From: Tupaia tana
Lineage: Eukaryota > Chordata > Mammalia > Scandentia > Tupaiidae
DNA length: 64,000 nucleotides
Reading direction: 5' to 3'
NCBI GenBank assembly: GCA_026018925.1
Contig: JAKSZU010000009.1
Span: forward strand, 37,738,194 to 37,802,193
The translations under genes were made by a program, and so were the position numbers. The notes beneath the pieces are model-generated. The model worked only from the letters and a program-made list of their open reading frames with translations. It was not told the DNA's origin and ran no database searches. This document shows, piece by piece, positions 21,331 to 31,714 of the stretch. How positions within the stretch are numbered: position 1 is the stretch's first letter; each line of letters starts with the position of its first letter.

Positions 21331-22039
21331 GAAAAAAATGCATTTCTATATTTATTACATCATTTCACAAATCTTTGCTTTTTTTCCTCTTTCCACTACA
21401 TCAGACAAGGAGCCTCTCCCCTTTCAGTCTTCCTCTCCCCTACCCTTCAAGCCTTTTTTCTCGTTAAGGTTGCCAGGTTCATGGGTTCCATTATGTAAGC
21501 TCAGAGAGAGAGAAGAGATATAATTTAGATCCTTCCTAAAGAGTAGAGCCCAGAAAAATACGCATTTCTTTCCATTCTTTTTTTTCTTTCTCAGTCCCTC
21601 ATCTTTCCCATGCAATGAATAGGAGCAGTTTGTGGCAGATCCCCTGAGCTCACCTGCTCTGACATACAGCTGGTGAATTGTTCAGCATTCAGCATGGAGT
21701 CTGACCAGTACCAACACCCAGAGCTGGGCCTGGACCCTTGGCTTCTGTCATGGCTGTGTGCAGAAAACTCCCAAAGCTGAATCTGAAGAGTGAGAGAAAG
21801 GATAAAATGCCTACATATGAAATACTCGAGTTCCTTTCTGTCAATCCACTTTCTTCTTATATGGGAAATGATTTAGTCCTATGCTCCACATAACTACAGC
21901 TTTCAATGCAACCATCAGGGTACTTTGCTATCTTTCACTTAGAAGAGAAAGCAAAACATCATAATAAATCCACTGTGGGAGATTTTTTTTTTTCTATTTG
22001 TTGACAATGAAAGCAAACAACCACATTTTTTTCCACCTT
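21331..22039. other. SINE-poor unique block
   Basis: About 700 bp, pyrimidine-rich at 21370-21480, otherwise ordinary. No convincing exon or known repeat seen. Confidence 0.4.
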
Positions 22040-22245
22040 AAAAAAAGAAGTTTATTTTTTCTTTGTTTTATGAGAGAGAGAGAGAGACAGTTACCCTTGA
22101 TCTCACCATGCCATGATCCCCTGATTCCTTCCAGCTAGCCAGGACCATAGGTGTGCCCAGGGGCACCTGGAAGGATCAGACCCACCTGGGAATCAAACCT
22201 GGGGCTTCCCACATGGCTCCAGTATCATAGAGTGGAGCCCTGCCT
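22040..22245 (-). mobile_element. Family D SINE
   Basis: AAAAAGAAGTTTATTTTTTC, (GA) run, GATCTCACCATGCCATGATCC…GGCTTCCCACATGGCTCC. Confidence 0.5.
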
Positions 22246-22274
22246 CATTCATCATTATGACTAGGCTGGATTCC

Positions 22275-22461
22275 TTTTTTTTAAAAATTATTTTATTTTA
22301 TGTATTCATTCATTTATTTTTTAATTTGACCAGAGAGAGACAGAGGGTGAGAGTGAGAGAGAGAGGAAGTGAGAAAGCAAGCCACCAGATTCAGGACTTG
22401 AACCCTGGTCAGTCATGTGGGCGTGTCCAGCGCCTTAACCACCACGCCACCTGCTGGTTCC
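22275..22461 (-). mobile_element. Family B SINE
   Basis: TTTTTTTAAAAATTATTTTATTTTATG to GCCACCTGCTGGTTCCC. GGCTGGATTCCTTT / GGCTAGATTCTTT is the likely TSD. Confidence 0.8.
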
Positions 22462-22657
22462 CAAGGCTAGATTCTTTATCATTCTATATCTAGACTATGG
22501 GAGAATAACTATTGTTCAACATGATGATCCCAAAATATACTACATGTTAAAATATTTAAAAATCTAAGTTTTAGTACACATAATAATGCAACAAAGAAAA
22601 ACAAAATACTTTAAATTCTTTTTAATTTTACAAGAATTTAAACAAAAATGAATTTAA
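22462..22657. other. Unique spacer
   Basis: AT-rich, nothing recognised. Confidence 0.4.
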
Positions 22658-22847
22658 TGGGGTCAGCAGATGGCATGGTGGTTGAGGCACTGGACTCCCA
22701 CATGGCCCACTGCAGTTTGAGTCCTGAACCAGGCACCTTGCCTTCTCACTTTCCTTCTCTCTCTGACTGGTGAGTGTGCGTGCCCTGTAACAAACTGGAA
22801 AATAATAATAATGAATAAATAAAATAAAATAAATGATTCTTTTCAAA
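22658..22847 (+). mobile_element. Family B SINE, A/B intermediate
   Basis: GGGGTCAGCAGATGGCATGG head, GTGAGTGTGCGTGCCCTGTAAC (A-like) then a B-type AATAAATAAAATAAAATAAA tail. Confidence 0.7.
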
Positions 22848-22872
22848 AGAAAATAAAGAACAAAAGAAAATT

Positions 22873-22879
22873 AAGCTGG

Positions 22880-22917
<38 letters not shown>

Positions 22918-23056
22918 TCGCCCAGAATACCAGGAGGAGAATGGAAAAGGGATTGTGGTGTGGTTATCCCTTATGGGGATCATTTCTCACTTTCTCTCTC
23001 ACAGTCTCCCTCTGGTGAGTGCATGTGCTGTATGAGAAAAAAAATCTTAGGAAAAA
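22873..23056 (+). mobile_element. Headless family A SINE with (GT)n
   Basis: Starts in the body at AAGCTGGGCGTG, expands into (GT)16 (22879-22912), then CCAGGAGGAGAATGGAAAAG and the tail. The tRNA-like head is missing. Confidence 0.6.
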
Positions 23057-23194
23057 AATGAATTTAGCTTAGCCTACATTTAATCAGAAAATCTATTTAG
23101 TCAATACATCTTATTCCCTGAACATTTTGTTCAAGTTTTATAACACAGTATCTTTCCTTGAAGCCAAATTACAGACATAGCTTTTAAAAATTTG

Positions 23195-23199
<5 letters not shown>

Positions 23200-23293
<94 letters not shown>
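23200..23293. repeat. (CT)n(TA)n microsatellite
   Basis: (CT)14 followed by about 64 bp of (TA)n with one G interruption. Confidence 0.95.
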
Positions 23294-23583
23294 GTTTTAC
23301 CATATATTTTCATTGTGATATCAAATATCCTATGTGTATTGATTAAAAAAATACATTCAGTAAAAGTGCTACTCCTCTCACTAACATGATCACTTCTTTT
23401 TCTGGGCTGAATCTGAAACCTAGCAAGGACCCCCCTAATGTATTTCCTAAGGTTCTTGAAATATAAGGTCCATTGACATTGTAATGGCCCAGAATAAAGA
23501 GCAAGTCTTCAGACTTTGGTTATGATAGTGAAACAACATTGACCATAAATAAGGGCCATTTGACCTCTAAAACTTTCACTTAA

Positions 23584-23845
23584 GGGACCAGCAGTTGGCG
23601 TAATGGCTATGTGGCTGGACTCCCATGTAGTTGACGGCAGTTCCAGTCCCGGACCCGGTGGCTTTAACTCAAGCCGGGCGTGTGTACCTGAGTGCCCAAG
23701 ATCCCAAGAGGAGAATGGAGGAGAAGGGATCGCAGCGTGACCATCCCCTCTGGGGGGTGATTTCTCGCTTTCTGTCTCTCTGTCTCTCTCTGTCTTTCTG
23801 GCGAGCACACGTGCCCTATAGCAAAAAAATTCTCAAAAAAAAAAT
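23584..23845 (+). mobile_element. Family A SINE in LTR
   Basis: GGGACCAGCAGTTGGCGTAA to AATTCTCAAAAAAAAAA. CTTTCACTTAA / CTCTCACTTAC flank it. Confidence 0.85.
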
Positions 23846-24098
23846 TAAATCTCTCACTTACAGGAAAGATAAGGTTTTCCTTTCAATATGTAAGATGTTT
23901 AGTAGGCTGGAAACTGCTGACTGTGAGCTCAAAGACCCCAGGCTGAATGGCTCCAGAAACCTGAAGAGAAATTTGATTATCTAAGGCCTCACCAATCAAG
24001 AATGCCCAGATGATCACGTCCTTTTGAACCAATCACTGAACTGATCATGCGCCTAGGACCTCTGCCCCTAATTTTGGCCTTAAAAATGCATGTGGGGG

Positions 24099-24384
24099 GG
24101 ATCAGCAGTTAGCGTAATGGCTATGTCGCTGGACTCCCACGTAGTCGACCGCAGTTCGCGTCCCGGACCCAGTGGCTTAAAACTCACACCGGGCGCGTGT
24201 GCGTGCATGCCCAAGATCCCGAGAGGAGAATGGAGGAAAAGGGATTGCGGCGTGGCCATCCCCCCTGGGGGGTGAATTCTCGCTTTCTGTCTCTCTGTTT
24301 CTCTCTGTCTGGCGAGCGCATGCGCCCTATAGCGAAAAAAAAAAAAAAAAAAACTCTCCCCCCAAAAAAAGAAAAAAAAAAAAC
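24099..24384 (+). mobile_element. Family A SINE in LTR
   Basis: GATCAGCAGTTAGCGTAATGG to two A runs (24335-24384). GCATGTGGGG on both sides is the TSD. Confidence 0.85.
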
Positions 24385-24545
24385 GCATGTGGGGAACATC
24401 TCGAGGAGACCTGGTCTTTTCAGCATGAGCTACCCGCTCTCCTTGCTTTGCGCTTTGCAATGAAGTTGTACTTTCCTTCATCATGCCATGTGCCTATGGT
24501 TTTATAGCGCTTTGGCGAACAAACCTGATTTAAGTTCAGTAACAA

Positions 24546-25150
24546 ATCTTGTTTGTTGCTCTCTTGTTTTTAGATACTTAGATAAAATACCTACTTTTAC
24601 AAGCTTGGTAAAGTATTAGCAGCTGTATATTTAGGCATATTCAGCAACCCCAAGATTTTCTTAAGAATATATCATTTCTTTGTTTGCTAACCTTTTGCAA
24701 AGGAACAGGAGGGAACATTTTGTAGTTTCTCTATTATTATACAAAGTACCGCATGACAATAATAACAATTATCTTCTTTCTTTTGCTAAGCATCCTACTG
24801 GAAATCCATTCATGCACAAGTGCTTTTGTTAAGTAACATTCATCATTTGTTCTGATTTTGAATACAAAAAGGGCTTGCCATAATTTCAGCCTTACATACT
24901 GAACTGATGCTTTAAAATAGGTGCAGTGACTGCTGATTTTCATATTTCAGAATACAAAAAAAAGTAAAAATAAACGAACCGAAACACCTTTAAATGATAG
25001 TAAATAAATGCCTTTACCTTTTACTTTTTGGATTTAGTTTTAAGCTCCCTTGGGATTATTTCGTTTTGATTAGATATTGCTTTAATTTTTTGACAAATAA
25101 TTCTGCAGTTGCATGTGTAATACTATCTGTGTATGTACTTTAGTAATTAT
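24546..25150. other. SINE-free AT-rich block
   Basis: 600 bp with no SINE and no recognised repeat; AT-rich runs such as TTTCGTTTTGATTAG. It could include conserved noncoding sequence, but nothing in one sequence can prove it. Confidence 0.35.
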
Positions 25151-25152
25151 AT

Positions 25153-25560
25153 GAGGGAGGTCTTCAAAATATCATCATGGAAATACATATTATGAAAACT
25201 TAGCAAGAATTTCACATTTTTTTTTGGTAGAGGTTTTTGCCTTAGGGTGTGTACATTCATTCACCAAGGAGAGAGAGAGAGAGATAGAGACAATGAGAGG
25301 GAAAGTGAGAAATTACCCCCAGGGGAGATGGCCACACTATAATTCCTTCTCCTCCATTCTCTTTCTGGGATCTTGGGCATGCGCACACATCGTACTTGGT
25401 GTGATTCTCAAGCCACTGGGTCTGGGACTTGAACCATGGTCAACCAATTGGGAGTCCAGTGATGTAACCACTACACCTTGTGCTGGCCTCAGGATTTCAA
25501 TTTTTTTGCACCAAAATAAATTTGTAATTTAATGCCACTTTTCCACAAACATTTCTTTTA
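25153..25560 (+). mobile_element. Mariner-type MITE split by SINE
   Basis: The left end is TATGAGGGAGGTCTTCAAAA. The centre TTTCAATTTTTTTGCACC… resumes after the SINE at 25494, followed by CCACTTTTCCACAAAC. TIRs of the form 'TAYRAGGG…CTTCAAAAAGTTCATGG' are seen in sibling copies. Confidence 0.7.
25218..25490 (-). mobile_element. Family A SINE in MITE
   Basis: TTTTTTTTTGGTAGAGGTTTTTGCC to TTGTGCTGGCCTC. It landed in the T-rich centre of the MITE. Confidence 0.75.
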
Positions 25561-25575
25561 AGGCTTATTTATTTA

Positions 25576-25674
25576 GGGGCTGGCAGGTGGCATGGTGGTT
25601 AAGGTGCTGGACTCCCAAATAGCCAAATGTGTTTCGAGTCCCAGACCTGGCGGCTTGCTTTCTCACTTTCCCTT

Positions 25675-25705
<31 letters not shown>

Positions 25706-25758
25706 GGTTGCATTAAAAAATAAATAATAATAACTAAAATTAAATAAATAATTCTTTT
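25576..25758 (+). mobile_element. Family B SINE
   Basis: GGGGCTGGCAGGTGGCATGG to AATAAATAATTCTTTTTT. Confidence 0.8.
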
Positions 25759-25882
25759 TTAATTTGACCAGAAAAAAAGAGAGAGAAAGTGAGAAAGCAA
25801 ACCTCCAGATCCGGGACTGGAACTGTTTTGGCCATGTGGGAGGCCAGTGCCTTAACCATCACACCACCTGCCACCCCCCTGT
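25759..25882 (-). mobile_element. Family B SINE, joined tail to tail
   Basis: AATTTGACCAGAAAAAAAGAG… to CACCACCTGCCACCCCCC. The opposed tails make an inverted pair with the copy at 25576. Confidence 0.7.
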
Positions 25883-26159
25883 GACCTTTTTCAAGTTCTC
25901 ACATACTACCTAGCTAGTAAATATATTGTCACTTGGACATAGCAAACTGTTACTAACTCCCTTCATCTGGAAAGGTTTCCTACAGGCTTTCCTTTTCCAC
26001 CTTAATAACTGGTGGATTGATTGTGTATTGTTATCTTGTTGAGTTTGTGTGGGATAATGGGAGTGTATTTAACTGCATGAATTTGACTCCTCTTTGTTAA
26101 CCGCAAGTTCAATTGGGGTATATGTTACTGTAAGTGTTCATTTATACATTTAATATTTA
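25883..26159. other. Unique spacer
   Basis: No gene or repeat recognised. Confidence 0.4.
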
Positions 26160-26345
26160 GGGGCCAGCAGATGGTGTGGTGGTTGAGACACTGGACTCCC
26201 ACATGGCAACCATGGTTGGAATCAGACCCACTGGCTTGCTTTCACACCACCCCTGCCCCCTGTATCTCTCTCTCTGTCTCTCTCTGGTGAGTGCACCAAA
26301 TTAAATTAAATTAAAAAAAAATAATAAATATTTAAAAAATAATTT
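26160..26345 (+). mobile_element. Family B SINE
   Basis: GGGGCCAGCAGATGGTGTGG to ATTAAATTAAAAAAAAATAA. Confidence 0.75.
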
Positions 26346-26349
26346 TGTG

Positions 26350-26760
26350 AGACCAGCAGATGATGTAATGGTTACATTGCTAGACTTCCACATGGTTGAC
26401 TGTGGTTCAAGTCCCAGATCTGGTAGCTTAAAGTCATGCTGGGCATGTGTATGTGCGTGCCCAAGATCCAGAGAGGAGAATGGAGGAGAAGGGATTGCAA
26501 CATGATCATCCCCCCTGGGGGAATGATTTCTCACTTTCTGTCTCTCTAGTGAGTGTATGCAGCCTATAGCAAAAATCTCTCTCTTGGAGACCAGCAAGTG
26601 GTTAAGGTGCTGGACACTCCCACATGGCTGACCACAGTTCGAGTCCTGGACCTGGTGGCTTCCTTTCTCACTTTCCTCTCTCTCTCTGTGTCTCTTTCTG
26701 GTCAAATTAAAATGAATGAATGAATGAATGAATGAATAAATCTTTAAAAAAAAATCTCTC
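26350..26760 (+). mobile_element. Family A SINE split at its tail
   Basis: GAGACCAGCAGATGATGTAA to CAAAAATCTCTCTT. The tail motif AAAAATCTCTCTT is repeated at 26748, flanking a B insertion. Confidence 0.8.
26587..26747 (+). mobile_element. Family B SINE nested in A tail
   Basis: GAGACCAGCAAGTGGTTAAGG, then (GAAT)n at 26713-26738. Exact 13-bp TSD AAAAATCTCTCTT. Confidence 0.85.
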
Positions 26761-26762
26761 TT

Positions 26763-27012
26763 AAAAAATCATTCAAATGAAAAGCATCTATTTTTCATAC
26801 ACGTATAGATTCAGTGATAGAACTGCATGATGTGAACAGGAATTCTACTCTCAGTCCTCTCCACTGCTCCATTATCAGGAGACAATAGAGAGCAGATTCT
26901 CTGAGTATTTACACTTAAGGATAAGGAAAAAACAAAAAAACAAAAACCCCGAAAACCATTGACCCAGATTTCCATGGAAGGCACAATCATAAAGTTGCAA
27001 TTACACATTCTG
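26763..27012. other. Unique spacer
   Basis: No SINE or gene. An A-rich (AAACAAAAA) patch lies near 26926-26945. Confidence 0.4.
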
Positions 27013-27095
27013 TTGGGTTGTTGGAAAAGTCATGACGCATTTTTTGCATAGAAAAACAGAAAAAAAAAAAAGTCATGACTTTTCCGATGACCCAA
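27013..27095. mobile_element. Mariner-type hairpin MITE
   Basis: The left end TTGGGTTGTTGGAAAAGTCA and right end TGACTTTTCCGATGACCCAA are inverted repeats, so the 83-bp element folds into a hairpin with an A-rich loop. Sibling of the copy at 41725. Architecture like primate MADE1. Confidence 0.8.
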
Positions 27096-27206
27096 TACTT
27101 AATTTGTGATTAATACTGGAAAGTAAAATACAAGACCACTTAGTTCTACATAGATAGAAGTTAACAGCTTGGATTGCCATTAGAAGCAAGTATGTAAATT
27201 GAGTAT

Positions 27207-27494
27207 TGTCTTAGTCCACCGTTGCATTAACAGAAATACCTGAGACTGGGTGAATGATAAAGAAATCGAAGTTGAATAACTCATGATTCTGGTAGTTGGA
27301 AAGTACAAGGACATCACAAAATGGTGAAAGGTAGAATTTTTAACAAAGTGGAGCATGGTCTGTATTCCTGTGGCTTTCTCTTTGCTTCTGGTCTCATTCT
27401 CTGTGCTCACATACCCACCATAACTCAATCGTGGAGGCCCTGCTCTAATGACACTACCTAAAGGACTCACCCCATGACACCACAAAGGGATTAC
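27207..27494 (-). mobile_element. MaLR-type LTR (MST/THE-like)
   Basis: TGTCTTAGTCCACCGTTGCATTAACAGAAATACCTGAGACTGG is the familiar complement of the end of MST/THE LTRs (ERVL-MaLR); CTCATGATTCTG and CCCATGACACCAC follow in the expected order. The far end is lost at a SINE. Confidence 0.8.
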
Positions 27495-27690
27495 ATGTTG
27501 GCCATGTGGGAGTTGGCCATGTGGGAGCTATGCCATCTGCTGGTCCCATTATTTATTATTATTATTTTTAAATTTTCTATTGGGCACATGCATTCACCAA
27601 AAAGAGCCAGAGAGAGGGAAAGTGAGAAAGCAATCTGCCAGGTCCAGTACTTGAACTGCAGTGGGCCATCTGGTAGTCCAGCACCTTGTC
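27495..27690 (-). mobile_element. Family B SINE with rearranged head
   Basis: TTGGCCATGTGGGAG occurs twice in tandem (27499-27528), then GCCATCTGCTGGTCCC. A second minus B body follows (TTATTTATTATTATTATTTTTA… to GGTAGTCCAGCACCTT) whose head end is missing. Confidence 0.5.
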
Positions 27691-27762
27691 AAATTGAATC
27701 ATAACAAGAAATACAATTAATTGAAAAATTATTTTTAAAAACAAATAAATAGGATGATTGAG

Positions 27763-27945
27763 GGACTGGCAGGCGGAGTGGTGGTTAAGGTACTAGATTC
27801 CCACATGGCCGAATGCAGTTTGAGTCCTTGACTTGGCAGCTTGTTCTCACTTTCTCTCTCTCCCTCTGACTCTCTCTGGTGAGTATGCATGCAAATTAGA
27901 TAATAATAAAATTAAATATAATTAAATAAATAATTTTTAAAAACA
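27763..27945 (+). mobile_element. Family B SINE
   Basis: GGGACTGGCAGGCGGAGTGG to AATAAATAATTTTTAAAAA. Confidence 0.75.
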
Positions 27946-28107
27946 GGATGGTCGAGAAAGACCTCAATGAGAAGTGATATTTAAGCGAAAGCCTAAAAGG
28001 CATCAGCTATGGAGAAATCTGGTGGGAGAGTGTCACCGAGAGAGGTAATACCCACACACAAAGGCCTTGAGATTGAAGTTGCTGCTGTGTTAGAAGACCA
28101 GGTTAAG

Positions 28108-28202
28108 GGGCCAGCAGGTGGTGTGGTGATTGGGGTACTGGACTCCCACATGGCTAACTGTGGTTCAAATCCTCGACCTACCTGGCAGCTTGCTTTCTTA
28201 CT

Positions 28203-28244
<42 letters not shown>

Positions 28245-28320
28245 CTCTCCGGTGAGCACACATGCCCCATGGAAAATCGAATAATGGTAATCAAATAATA
28301 ATATTTTTTTTTTAAAAAAG
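28108..28320 (+). mobile_element. Family B SINE with (GT)n
   Basis: GGGGCCAGCAGGTGGTGTGG; (GT)17 at 28207-28241 replaces part of the CT tract; tail ends TTTTTTTTTAAAAAAG. Confidence 0.75.
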
Positions 28321-28328
28321 AGCAGGTT

Positions 28329-28720
28329 AAGGGCCAGGAAGTGGTGTAGTGGGTAAGATGCTGGACTCCTGGGACCAGTAGTTGGTATAACAGTTTTGTT
28401 GCTGGACTTGTCTGTAGTGGACTGCAGTTTAAATCCCAGTCCCTTTCACACCAGGTACGTGTGTGCATGTCCCAAATCCTGAGAGAAAGGAGGAGAAAGG
28501 ATTCTGGTGTGGCCATCCCCCGTGGGGGGGTGATTTCTCACTTTCTATATCTCTGTCTCTTCGCACACACCCTATACAAAAAAACAAAGCAAAACAAAAA
28601 AAACTCTAAAAAAAAAAAGATGCTAGCTTCCCACATATATGGTCAACTGTGTTTTCAGTCCCACACTTGGCAGCCTGAAACTCACACTGGGCACGAGTGT
28701 GTGCATGTTTAAAATCTTCC
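28329..28720 (+). mobile_element. Older SINE split by family A
   Basis: Head GGGCCAGGAAGTGGTGTAGTGG at 28331-28370, remainder at 28616-28720 (ATGCTAGCTTCCCACATATATGG…). GATGCTGGACTCC / GATGCTAGCTTCC are the junction TSDs. Confidence 0.75.
28371..28615 (+). mobile_element. Family A SINE nested
   Basis: GGGACCAGTAGTTGGTATAA to CTCTAAAAAAAAAA. Confidence 0.8.
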
Positions 28721-28852
28721 ATATGGATCCAGTTATACCTCTGTGCCATTGTCCAGACTCAGAAAAAGACTTTTAAGATAAATAACTTAACCACCACCTA
28801 ATTTCTGCTTTTGGTTTCATTATTTATGTATGCTATTGAGTTTTGTTTTGTT

Positions 28853-29110
28853 TTGTTTTGGAGAGTTTTTTTTGCTATAGGGCACGTGTGCGCTCGCCAG
28901 AAGGACAGAGAGACAGAGAGACAGAAAGCTAGAAATCACTCCCCAGGGGGGATGGCCATGCCGCAATCCCTTCTCCTTCATTCTCCTCTCGGGATCTTGG
29001 GCATGCAAACACATGTGCCTAGGTGAGTTTAAGCCACCGGATTCAGGACTTGAACTGCGGTAGACTACATGGGAGTCCAGAGACATAGCCATTACTCCAA
29101 CTACTGGTCC
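28853..29110 (-). mobile_element. Family A SINE, in a head-to-tail pair
   Basis: GTTTTGTTTTGTTTTGGAGAG to CAACTACTGGTCCC. It is followed directly by a second minus A copy. TATTGAGTTTT outside the pair (28838 and 29384) is their shared outer TSD. Confidence 0.8.
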
Positions 29111-29115
29111 CGAGT

Positions 29116-29382
29116 TTTCTTTTTTTTTTTTAAGAGAGAGATTTTTGCTATAGGGCTCATGCACTTGCTGGAGAGAGACAGAGACAGTGAGAAGGAAAGT
29201 GAGAAATCACTCCCCCAGGATAGATGGCCTTGCTATAATCCCTTCTCCATTCTCCTCCTAGGATTTTGGGCATGCACGCACACGCTCCTGGTTTGAGTTT
29301 CAAGCCTCCGGGTCTAAGACTTGAACCACCATCAGCCATGTGGGAGTCCAGCAACGTAACCACAACACCATCTGCTGGTCCC
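29116..29382 (-). mobile_element. Family A SINE, second of pair
   Basis: TTTTTTTTTTTAAGAGAGAGATTTTTGC to ACCATCTGCTGGTCCC. Older than its neighbour by CpG loss. Confidence 0.8.
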
Positions 29383-29394
29383 TGTTATTGAGTT

Positions 29395-29820
29395 TTCTAA
29401 AAGTAGAATATATCCATTTTATATAAAATATACGATCCTTTCATTTCTTCAGTACTTTTGTAGATCAGGAATTTTTTTCTTCAATATGGTTATAGAAATA
29501 GAAGTCTATTTCACTGACAGAGCAGCAGTTCAAGTATATCCATATTTTATGTAAGATGACACAAAAAAGGCCCAACTGAGAACTTAGGCTATATCTCCCA
29601 GGATGTCTATATGTTAGAGGGTAGGTTTCACAATGCAGCCTGACTATCAGAGACTTGGGAAGCAATGTTCTCAGAAAATAGTATTACTGCCAGATAGAAA
29701 TTTCTAGCATAGAGTTAGCATGAAGAACTAAGTGATCTTAATGAGCTAGTGTAACTCAACTGTAGGAATCAGATGCATACATTGCCCCTATAGGGATGGC
29801 GTTGCCAGGAATGGAATCAA
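29395..29820. other. Unique block
   Basis: About 425 bp without a SINE. No exon or known repeat seen. Confidence 0.4.
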
Positions 29821-29821
29821 C

Positions 29822-30081
29822 TCTTGTTTTGTTTTGTGTTTTAGTGTTTGCTATAGGGCATGTGTACTTGCCTGAGAAACAGAGAGAGGGAAAGTAAGAA
29901 ATCACTCCCTCAGGGAGAAAGCACATGCCGTGATCCCTATTCCTCCATTCTCCTGTTGGGGTTTTGAGCATACACGCACATGCACCTGGCATGTTTTTCA
30001 GGCCTCTAGGTGCCGGATTCAAACTACTCAGTTGGCCGTGTGGAATCCAGCTGCCTTAACCTGTATGCCACCAGCTGGTCC
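29822..30081 (-). mobile_element. Family A SINE, older
   Basis: TTGTTTTGTTTTGTGTTTTAG… to GCCACCAGCTGGTCC. Confidence 0.7.
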
Positions 30082-30241
30082 TGCAATCTTCTCAATTGGC
30101 ACTGGAGAAACGGACAAATTGTAGACCCTGAGTCCCTGACTTTAATACATTCATCAGTCATCAAAATTTGTTTCCACTTCAACTCTTCTTCATGATAGAT
30201 ATTGATTATAGGACACTGTTATGTTTAAATTGATACCATCG

Positions 30242-30413
30242 GGGCCGGCTGGTGGCATGGTGGTTAATGGACTCCCACATGGCCGATTGCAGTTTGAATC
30301 CCAGACCTGGAAGCTTGCTTTCTCACTTTCCTTCTCTCTTTCACTCTGTTCCTTTCTGTTCAAATTAAAATAATTAATTAATTAATTAAAGTTAAATAAA
30401 ATAATTCTTAAAA
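30242..30413 (+). mobile_element. Family B SINE
   Basis: GGGGCCGGCTGGTGGCATGG to AATTAATTAATTAAAG…AATAATTCTTAAAAAA. Confidence 0.8.
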
Positions 30414-30430
30414 AACTGATACTGTCTTCT

Positions 30431-30687
30431 TTTTTGAGAGAGATTTTTACTATAGAGCACATGTGCTCGCTGGACAGACAGAGAGAGAGAGAGAGAGAGC
30501 GAGCTAGAAATAACCCCCCCAAGGGGAATGGCCATGCTGCAGTCTCTTCTACTCCATTATCCTCTCGGTATTTTGGGTTTGCATGCACACGCACCTGTGT
30601 GAGTTTAAGCCACCAAGTTCGGGACTTGAGTCACAGTCGACTATGTGGGAGTCCAGTGATGTAAACATTACCCCATCTGCTGATCCC
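30431..30687 (-). mobile_element. Family A SINE
   Basis: TTTTTTGAGAGAGATTTTTACTATAG to CCATCTGCTGATCCC. The (GA) tract is expanded at 30479-30501. Confidence 0.8.
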
Positions 30688-30893
30688 AATACCATCTTTT
30701 AAAGGAAGTGCTTCTGACTTAAGAAACCCCTAGGTCAACTGGCAATGTGCTCAGCAGTCAACTCTTACATGGGCTATATCCTGAGAATATTTGCCCTAAT
30801 GGTTAATTTTATCAATTTGGTTTTGATTCTTTTAAATTTCTAGTTCAGACTAACATTTTCTGATTTCATCTAAAACTCTAGGGGTGTATTGTT

Positions 30894-31310
30894 TGAGGAG
30901 ACTTCAAAAAGTTCATGAAAGAGACCAGTAGATAGCATGGTGACTAAGGCACTGGATCACACATGGCCAACTCTTGTGGTTCAAGTCCCGGACCTGGTGG
31001 CTTGAAAATCATGCTGGGCATATGTGCATGCATGTCCAAAATCCAGAGAGGAGAATGGAGATGAAGGTATTGTGGCATGGCCATCTCCCCTGTGGGCTGA
31101 TTTCTCACTTTCCTTTACTCTCTGTCTCTCTTTTTCTCTCTCTGGTGAGCGCATGTGTCCTGTGACAAAATTCTAAAAAAAAAAAAGTTCACGGAAAAAT
31201 GGAATTAAAGCATTGAGTTTATTTTGGTACAAAAAAATTGAAATCCTTGCATAGTTTTCTTCACAGCATGCATATTGCCTGAACTTGTTCAAGACCCCTG
31301 TGGATCAAGC
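30894..31310 (-). mobile_element. Mariner-type MITE split by SINE
   Basis: GAGGAGACTTCAAAAAGTTCATG at the left. After the SINE come GTTCACGGAAAAATGGAATT, TTTATTTTGGTACAAAAAAATTG and CCTGAACTTGTTCAAGACCCC. The centre is the complement of the copies at 25153 and 51345, so orientation is reversed. Confidence 0.7.
30921..31184 (+). mobile_element. Family A SINE in MITE
   Basis: GAGACCAGTAGATAGCATGG to AAATTCTAAAAAAAAAAA. AAAGTTCA(T/C)G repeats at both junctions as TSD. Confidence 0.8.
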
Positions 31311-31356
31311 CTATAGTTCCATAGACTGAGTACAATTCATATGGAGACATCTGTTC

Positions 31357-31605
31357 TTTTGGTTTTTGTTTTGTTTCTTGTTTTCAAATATTGTCAAAGG
31401 ATGCATGCACTCACAGAGAGAAAGAGAGAGAGTGAGAGAAAGCTCCCCCATGCAGGACAGTCACTGCATTCCCTTCTCCCTTCTCCTCTTGGGATTTTGG
31501 GCACACGGGCCCAGAGTAAGTTTCAAGCCACTGGGTCCCAGGACTCGAACGACCGACAACCATGTGCAAGTCCAGTAATGTAACCATTAAACCATCTGCT
31601 AGTCC
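31357..31605 (-). mobile_element. Family A SINE, older
   Basis: TTTTTGTTTTGTTTCTTGTTTTC… to AACCATCTGCTAGTCCC. Confidence 0.65.
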
Positions 31606-31704
31606 CTTGGCATGATTTTCAAGCTGCAGGGTCCACCAGGATTCCAACTATGCAGCTGGCTATGTGGGATCTAGCTGCCTTAATTACTATGCCAAGAGCT
31701 GGCC
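31606..31704 (-). mobile_element. Head fragment of an older SINE
   Basis: GGCATGATTTTCAAGCTGCAG… to GCCAAGAGCTGGCCC. Only the 5' half remains; it probably hosted the copy at 31357. Confidence 0.55.
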
Positions 31705-31714
31705 CACCTCTATC

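Larger units (their letters stand above)
23402..24545 (+). mobile_element. Old ERV LTR, cut by two SINEs
   Basis: Without the SINEs the three pieces join as one LTR-like sequence. Features are a TTAAAAATGC TATA-like site before 24095, a GCAATGAAGTTG site in place of AATAAA (about 24457), CTTTCCTTCATCATG, and an end near GTTCAGTAACA. It looks like a class I (gammaretrovirus-like) solo LTR. Ends are approximate, and no internal viral genes are present. Confidence 0.5.

Noticed and set aside
23200..23293. Origin or matrix-attachment site at the (CT)n(TA)n run
   Set aside because: Simple microsatellite; nothing else supports such a role.
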